64,000 nucleotides of DNA, taken from contig NZ_CP152342.1 of the NCBI RefSeq assembly GCF_045291395.1, positions 4,588,001 through 4,652,000 of the forward strand. Direction: 5' to 3'. The DNA is from MR-S7 sp000400995. Lineage in GTDB: Bacteria; Pseudomonadota; Gammaproteobacteria; Burkholderiales; Burkholderiaceae_C. Under the pieces are notes generated by a model, which was not told the origin of the DNA, searched no databases, and saw only the letters and a program-made list of their open reading frames with translations. Shown piece after piece: positions 59,804 to 64,000 of this stretch. Each line of letters starts with the position of its first letter. Positions within the stretch are counted from its first letter, which is position 1. The translations under genes were made by a program, and so were the position numbers.

Positions 59804-60805
59804 TCATGCCGCCTCCCCGAACGCCACGAGGGTCCGGCCGCTGGTGGCGCCGGCCAACTGGCGCTGCGCATGCGCCAGGACATTGGCCAGTCCGATCTCA
59901 TGCACGTCGGGCGCGAGCGCGGCGAAGTCGGGCGCCCAGTCCTGCGCGAGCTTGTGCCACAGGCGCCGCCGCTCTTCCCACGTGGCATTGGCGACCACGC
60001 CGAACAGGTGCACCCTGCGCATGATGAAGGGCAGCACGCTGCCGTCGAAGGTGTTGCCGGCTGCATTGCCCACCGAGGCCACCAAACCGCCGTCCTGCAT
60101 GGAGCGCAGCAGCCAGGCGAGCGTGCCGCCGCCGACGTTGTCGATGGCGGCGGCGAACCGCGCTTTCTCGAGGGGGCGCGGTGGCGTGAGCGCAAGGCCG
60201 GCATCCAGCACCTCGCAGGCACCCAGGGCGCGCAGCGCGTCGGCTTGCGCGAGGTCGCGCGTGATGGCCGCCACGCGGTAGCCGGCGCGCGCGAGGATGT
60301 GGATGGCCAGGCGCCCCACGGCGCCGCCCGCGCCGGTGACCGCGATCGGGCCGTCATCGGGTTGGAGGCCCCAGGTCTCGAAGCGCTCCAGCGCCATCGC
60401 GGCCGTGAACCCGGGCACGCCGATGACCGCGGCCTGCCGTGGCGTCAGCCCCACGGGTATGTGCTGCAGGTGGCGCGCGGGCACGCGCATGACTTCAGAG
60501 AGCCCGCCGTCGAAGTCGATCCCGGTCTGGAAGCCGTGCACCAGCACGGCATCGCCGGGGCGGAAAGCCGCGTCGCCGGAGGCGATGACCTCGCCGACCG
60601 CCTCGATACCCGGTATGCGCGGATAGCTGGAGATGATGCGGGCCTTGCCCAGCAGGGACAGGCAGTCCTTGTAGTTCATGCCCGCATAGCGGGTGCGCAG
60701 CGTGACCTCGCCGGGAGACAACTGGTCGGCCGTGAGGGTTTCCAGGGTCGCGTGCGCCTGTCCGTCCTGCTGGCGCACGACGAGGGCGTGGAAGGGGGTG
60801 TGCAT
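59804..60805 (-). CDS. AcuI/YhdH-type acrylyl-CoA reductase (MDR family)
   Basis: 333-residue zinc-free medium-chain dehydrogenase/reductase. N-terminal HALVVRQQDGQAHATLETL and NYKDCLSLLGKARIISSYPR are diagnostic for the YhdH/AcuI group; the NADPH fold has VTGAGGAVGRLAIHILARAG and ends in GRTLVAFGEA. AcuI reduces acrylyl-CoA to propionyl-CoA; a related enoyl-CoA is the likely substrate here, linked to the CoA-transferase immediately downstream. Nested-palindrome element C lies upstream. Confidence 0.88.
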   Translation of the reverse strand: MHTPFHALVVRQQDGQAHATLETLTADQLSPGEVTLRTRYAGMNYKDCLSLLGKARIISSYPRIPGIEAVGEVIASGDAAFRPGDAVLVHGFQTGIDFDGGLSEVMRVPARHLQHIPVGLTPRQAAVIGVPGFTAAMALERFETWGLQPDDGPIAVTGAGGAVGRLAIHILARAGYRVAAITRDLAQADALRALGACEVLDAGLALTPPRPLEKARFAAAIDNVGGGTLAWLLRSMQDGGLVASVGNAAGNTFDGSVLPFIMRRVHLFGVVANATWEERRRLWHKLAQDWAPDFAALAPDVHEIGLANVLAHAQRQLAGATSGRTLVAFGEAA

Positions 60806-60824
60806 GGGTGGGCTCCTTGGGGTC

Positions 60825-60985
60825 AGAACGTGTGGATGAATCCGGCGTGGCTGAGCGGGCCGCACAAACGTGCGCCATCAAGGCGCAAAGCGCAGCCATA
60901 GCGCGGGCTATGACGAGCATTTGCAACGCCGAGGGCGTGCGTTTGTGCGGGACGAGCGGGCATGGCGGATTCGTTCACACGTTCT
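60825..60985. repeat. Nested-palindrome element C (161 bp)
   Basis: Imperfect outer arms of about 46 bp (60825-60870 with 60940-60985), ends AGAACGTGTG / CACACGTTCT, inner part CCGCACAAACG / CGTTTGTGCGG. The enclosed core (60882-60930) reads GGCGCAAAGCGCAGCC, a CATAGC-gcgg-GCTATG hairpin, then GAGCATTTGCAACG. Its conserved flanks are identical to the second core of element A on the opposite strand. TCA flanks both ends, and the right end touches the stop codon of the minus-strand CoA-transferase. One hairpin cassette instead of two. Confidence 0.85.
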
Positions 60986-62196
60986 CAAATCACGCCTTCG
61001 GCGCGCAGGTCGGCCAGGTCGGCATCGGAAAGCCCGAACTGCGCATACACCTGCGCGTTGTGCTCTCCCACGGCAGGGCCGGTGCGCGGCGTGGGCAGGT
61101 CGCGGCCGGGGATGCGCGGCACGATGCAGGGGGCGGGCAGGCTGCCGTAATCCGGATCGGGCAGGCGGATGATGGCGCCGCGCGCCTGGAAGTGCGGGTC
61201 GGCCGCGATGTCGCGGATGTCGTAGACCTTGCTGAAGGGAATCTCGTGCCGCTCCAGCAGGGCCGAGATGTCCGCGAACGGCCGCAGGCGGAACCACTCG
61301 GCGATGCCGTTGTCGAGTGCGTCCAGATGGGTGATGCGCTGCGTGGCGGTGCAAAAGCGCGGATCCGCAAGCCACTCGGGCCGGCCCAGTGCCTCGCACA
61401 GGCGCACGAAGATCGCCTGCGAGGACGCGACCATCGAGAAGTAGATGCCGTCCTGGCTTTGGTACATGTTGGACGGCGCCGTGTAGGTGGTGCGGTTGCC
61501 CACGGCGTGCCGCACCTGCCCCAGTTGCTCATGCTCCACGGCCAGCGGGTCCAGCAGGCGAAACAGCGCCTCCGTCGCGGAGAGGTCCACTTCGCAGCCG
61601 GGGGCTTGCGGGTCTGCGCGCAGACGTGCGATCTCGGCGGCGATGGAAAAGGCGCAGAACACGCCCGCGACCGCGTCGCCCACCGGAAAGTTGCTGTGCA
61701 GCGGAGAGCGGCCGGCCTCGCCCGTGAGATTGGTGAAGCCGCTCATGGCCTCGAACACGCGCGCGAACCCCGCCCGGGCGCGGTACGGGCCGGTCTGCCC
61801 GAAGCCCGTGAGGCGCACGACGACCAGGCGCGGGTTGGCCTGGTGCAGGGTGGCGATGTCCAGCCCCCACCGGTCCATGCTGCCGCTGCGGAAGTTCTCC
61901 ACCAGCACGTCGAAGTGGGGAAGCATGGACAGCAGCAACGCGCGCCCGCGCGGCTTGCGCACATCCAGCGTGATGCCGCGCTTGCCGCGGTTGGCCACCT
62001 TCCACCACAGCGGAGAACCGTCCCGGATGGGCTGCATGTGGCGCAGCGCGTCGCTGCCGTCGGGCAGCTCCAGTTTCACCACGTCCGCGCCGTGGTCTGC
62101 GCACAGCGTGGCGCCGCTGGGAGCCGCCAGCACGGTGGCCATGTCGAGGATGCGCACGCCGGCCAAAGCGCCAGTGGTCGAGGAGGAAGAGGTCAT
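60985..62196 (-). CDS. CaiB/BaiF family III CoA-transferase (module 2)
   Basis: 403 residues. Same family and clear paralogue of the 54262-55497 gene: DMATVLAAPSGATLCADHGA, NRGKRGITLDVRKPRGRA, and NFPVGDAVAGVF with the predicted catalytic aspartate. Its stop codon adjoins element C. Divergent from the second IclR gene, with the palindromic operator between. Likely activates an organic acid for the acyl-CoA dehydrogenase of this module. Confidence 0.9.
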   Translation of the reverse strand: MTSSSSTTGALAGVRILDMATVLAAPSGATLCADHGADVVKLELPDGSDALRHMQPIRDGSPLWWKVANRGKRGITLDVRKPRGRALLLSMLPHFDVLVENFRSGSMDRWGLDIATLHQANPRLVVVRLTGFGQTGPYRARAGFARVFEAMSGFTNLTGEAGRSPLHSNFPVGDAVAGVFCAFSIAAEIARLRADPQAPGCEVDLSATEALFRLLDPLAVEHEQLGQVRHAVGNRTTYTAPSNMYQSQDGIYFSMVASSQAIFVRLCEALGRPEWLADPRFCTATQRITHLDALDNGIAEWFRLRPFADISALLERHEIPFSKVYDIRDIAADPHFQARGAIIRLPDPDYGSLPAPCIVPRIPGRDLPTPRTGPAVGEHNAQVYAQFGLSDADLADLRAEGVI

Positions 62197-62263
62197 GCAA
62201 ACACGTGAAGAGGCGTGAAGGGATTGCGTTTGTGCCAGCCCGCACCGTGCCCGGCAAGACCAT

Positions 62264-62280
62264 GGTTTGCACAGCGAAAC
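62264..62280. promoter_or_regulatory. IclR operator candidate, module 2
   Basis: GGTTTGCACAGCGAAAC, an imperfect palindrome identical at 15 of 17 positions to the module 1 site read on the opposite strand. It sits between the divergent CoA-transferase and IclR genes. Confidence 0.6.
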
Positions 62281-62352
62281 ATGGGGCGCAATCCTGTTGA
62301 CGCTCGCGGAGCCGCGCCGAATCATGGCGCCTCCTGATCGCACACTCGCACC

Positions 62353-63162
62353 GTGAAATCCATCCCTCTCCCCGGGCTCGTCAACCCGCATGACCTCTCC
62401 GCCGACCGCCAGTTCTCGATGAACCTGGCGCGCGGCCTGGAGGTGCTGCGCGCCTTCACGGCCGCCACGCCCTTGCTGGGCAACCGGGAGATCGCGGACC
62501 GCACCGGCCTGCCCAAGCCCACGGTCTCCCGGCTGACGTACACGCTCACCCTGCTGGGCTACCTGAGCCGCGATGCCCATGGGCAGAAATACCGCCTGGG
62601 GCCGGGCGTGCTGTCGCTCGCGCACCCCCTGCTCGCGAGCATGCAGGTGCGCCAGTTGGCCAAGCCGCTCATGGAGTCACTGGCGCGCACGACGGGCTGC
62701 ACCGTCAACCTGGGCGTGCGCGACCGCGACCAGCTCGTCTACATCGACTCCGTGCGCGCGGACTCCACCAACCAGCACCTGCCGGACATCGGCACCACCC
62801 GCCCGCTGCTGCCCTGCGCCATGGGGCGTGCGCTCATCCTGGGGTGCGCGGCTGGCGAGCAGACGGCCATCCTGAACTTCCTGAAGGTGAAGAACCGTGC
62901 GGAGTTCGAGCAGTACCGGCCGGTCTGGGAGGCCGACAGGAAGCGGTTCGCCGCGCACGGCTACTGCCATTCGAAGGGCGACTGGCGCAAGGAAATCCAC
63001 GCCATCGCGGTGCCCGTGCGCAGCACGTTGGGCGACTCCCCGCTGGCGCTCAACTGCACGATCACCGCGCACCGGGCGCCGCGCGAGCGGCTGAGCCGGG
63101 AAGTGGCGCCGCTGCTCAAGGAAGCCGTTCATCAGCTCGAAATCGCCCAAGGGCTGCGCTAG
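62353..63162 (+). CDS. IclR-family regulator (module 2)
   Basis: 269 residues; GTG start. HTH (FTAATPLLGNREIADRTGLP then KPTVSRLTYTLTLLGYL) and IclR effector domain (CTVNLGVRDRDQLVYIDSVR, AHGYCHSKGDWRKEIHAIAV). Full-length paralogue of the 55633 gene, with the same ADRQF-MNLARG opening. Controls the divergent CoA-transferase and the acyl-CoA dehydrogenase 18 bp downstream by position. Confidence 0.9.
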   Translation: MKSIPLPGLVNPHDLSADRQFSMNLARGLEVLRAFTAATPLLGNREIADRTGLPKPTVSRLTYTLTLLGYLSRDAHGQKYRLGPGVLSLAHPLLASMQVRQLAKPLMESLARTTGCTVNLGVRDRDQLVYIDSVRADSTNQHLPDIGTTRPLLPCAMGRALILGCAAGEQTAILNFLKVKNRAEFEQYRPVWEADRKRFAAHGYCHSKGDWRKEIHAIAVPVRSTLGDSPLALNCTITAHRAPRERLSREVAPLLKEAVHQLEIAQGLR

Positions 63163-63180
63163 TCACTTACGAGGAAAACC

Positions 63181-64000
63181 ATGATCAGAGACGCCAAGCA
63201 ACTGGAAGCCATGCTCCAGGAAATCCGCACGTTCTTGCGCACCGAATGCCTGCCCATCGAGGCGCAAGTGGACGCGACGGACGAGATCCCCGAACCCGTG
63301 GTGCAGCGCATGCGCGAGCTGGGCCTGTTCGGGCACAGCATCCCCGAGGAGTACGGCGGCGCCGGACTCACCACGGAAGAACTGGCGATGGTGAACATCG
63401 AGGTCTCGCAGGTCGCCACCACCTTCCGCGCGCGCTTCGGCGGCAACACGGGCATCGCGTCCGAGTCGCTGGTGGTGGATGGCACGCCCGAGCAGAAGCG
63501 CCGCTACCTGCCGCTGCTGGCCAGCGGCGAGGTGACCGGCTGCTTCGCCCTGACCGAGCCCGACGCGGGATCGGACGCCACGGCGCTGCAGACCCTGGCG
63601 GTGCGCGATGGCGACCACTACGTGATCACCGGGCGCAAGTGCTTCATCACCAACGCGCCCATCGCCAACCTGTTCACGGTGTTCGCGCGCACCGACCCGC
63701 AGTCCAAGGGCGCGCGCGGCGTCACGGCCTTCCTGGTGGAGCGGGGCGCGCCCGGCCTGAGCACGCCGGCGGCCTACCGCAAGATGGGCCAGCACGGCTC
63801 GCCCGTGGGCGAGGTGGTACTGGACCAGGTGCGGGTGCACGAAAGCGCCATCGTCGGCGGCGTGGCTGGGCAGGGCTTCAAGACCGCGATGAAGGCCCTC
63901 AACAAGCAGCGCATCAATCTGGCCGGCCTGTGCGTGGGCCCCGCGATACGGCTGGTGGACGAAATGGTGCGCCGCGCGCAGACGCGCAGGCAGTTCGGCC
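63181..64000 (+). CDS. Acyl-CoA dehydrogenase (module 2), cut by window edge
   Basis: First 273 residues of an acyl-CoA dehydrogenase. N-terminal helical domain, then FALTEPDAGSDATALQTLAV and TGRKCFITNAPIANLFTVFA (FAD and substrate sites) and the start of the C-terminal bundle (NKQRINLAGLCVGPAIRLVD, ending at RAQTRRQFG). The catalytic base region is beyond the window. AGGAAAACC precedes the ATG. Only distantly like the module 1 enzyme, so probably a different acyl chain. Confidence 0.92.
   Translation, partial: MIRDAKQLEAMLQEIRTFLRTECLPIEAQVDATDEIPEPVVQRMRELGLFGHSIPEEYGGAGLTTEELAMVNIEVSQVATTFRARFGGNTGIASESLVVDGTPEQKRRYLPLLASGEVTGCFALTEPDAGSDATALQTLAVRDGDHYVITGRKCFITNAPIANLFTVFARTDPQSKGARGVTAFLVERGAPGLSTPAAYRKMGQHGSPVGEVVLDQVRVHESAIVGGVAGQGFKTAMKALNKQRINLAGLCVGPAIRLVDEMVRRAQTRRQFG

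Overview
The window is GC-rich DNA, near 68% by eye, from a betaproteobacterium, most likely a member of the Comamonadaceae (Acidovorax/Alicycliphilus/Delftia type). Grounds are the lptD-surA-rsmA block beside amgK and rsmE, four periplasmic Bug/TctC receptors, CoA-transferase/acyl-CoA dehydrogenase clusters, and short intergenic palindromes of the kind common in this family. No tRNA, rRNA, CRISPR array, phage or intact insertion sequence was seen. Family names come from reading the translations; no database was searched.

Layout. 1-6.5 kb: envelope and ribosome maintenance (rsmE end, frameshifted amgK, lptD, surA, rsmA). 6.5-7.7 kb: a possible gene remnant and a secreted barnase-like RNase with its barstar. 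7.8-10.1 kb: maeB. 10.3-18.8 kb: an M81 peptidase, an M20 amidohydrolase and a complete Liv-type ABC importer on the minus strand, with a divergent GntR/FadR regulator: probably uptake and hydrolysis of an amide or peptide-like nitrogen source. 19-25.4 kb: a MASE2-GGDEF cyclase gene broken at its signature motif, a TctC receptor, and a beta-alanine catabolic pair (mmsA-like dehydrogenase plus omega-aminotransferase) with a divergent LysR gene. 25.4-28.2 kb: an orphan flagellar-rod-like protein, a DUF5666/DUF6502 pair and a DUF2061 protein.

28.6-35.3 kb holds an SPFH - DUF4178 - DUF350 - membrane spermidine-synthase-like set, interrupted by a TonB siderophore receptor with its own Fur box. 35.4-40.1 kb: an MHYT hybrid kinase and an HD-GYP response regulator. 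40.1-45.6 kb: a surface set (IPTL-CTERM protein, collagen-like protein, two-domain glycosyltransferase) and a Tat/lipoprotein FAD oxidoreductase. 45.6-50.6 kb: a PadR/siderophore-interacting-protein pair, a hemerythrin, a LysR gene, an EamA permease and a metallo-beta-lactamase-fold hydrolase. 50.6-64 kb: organic-acid/acyl-CoA catabolism with a gamma-glutamyltransferase/TctC pair and two related CoA-transferase <-> IclR -> acyl-CoA dehydrogenase modules. These two modules share a palindromic operator.

The most unusual content is non-coding. (i) Three large nested-palindrome elements (18780-19047, 28332-28598, 60825-60985) share terminal inverted repeats and an internal module whose variable hairpin changes sequence while keeping its pairing. 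(ii) A second, roughly 45-bp palindrome family (AGCGCTT-N7-AAGCGCT) has at least seven intergenic copies and two apparently translated inside one oxidoreductase gene. Three genes carry clear frameshifts and a fourth has a doubtful start; one frameshift comes from a precise 19-bp tandem duplication.
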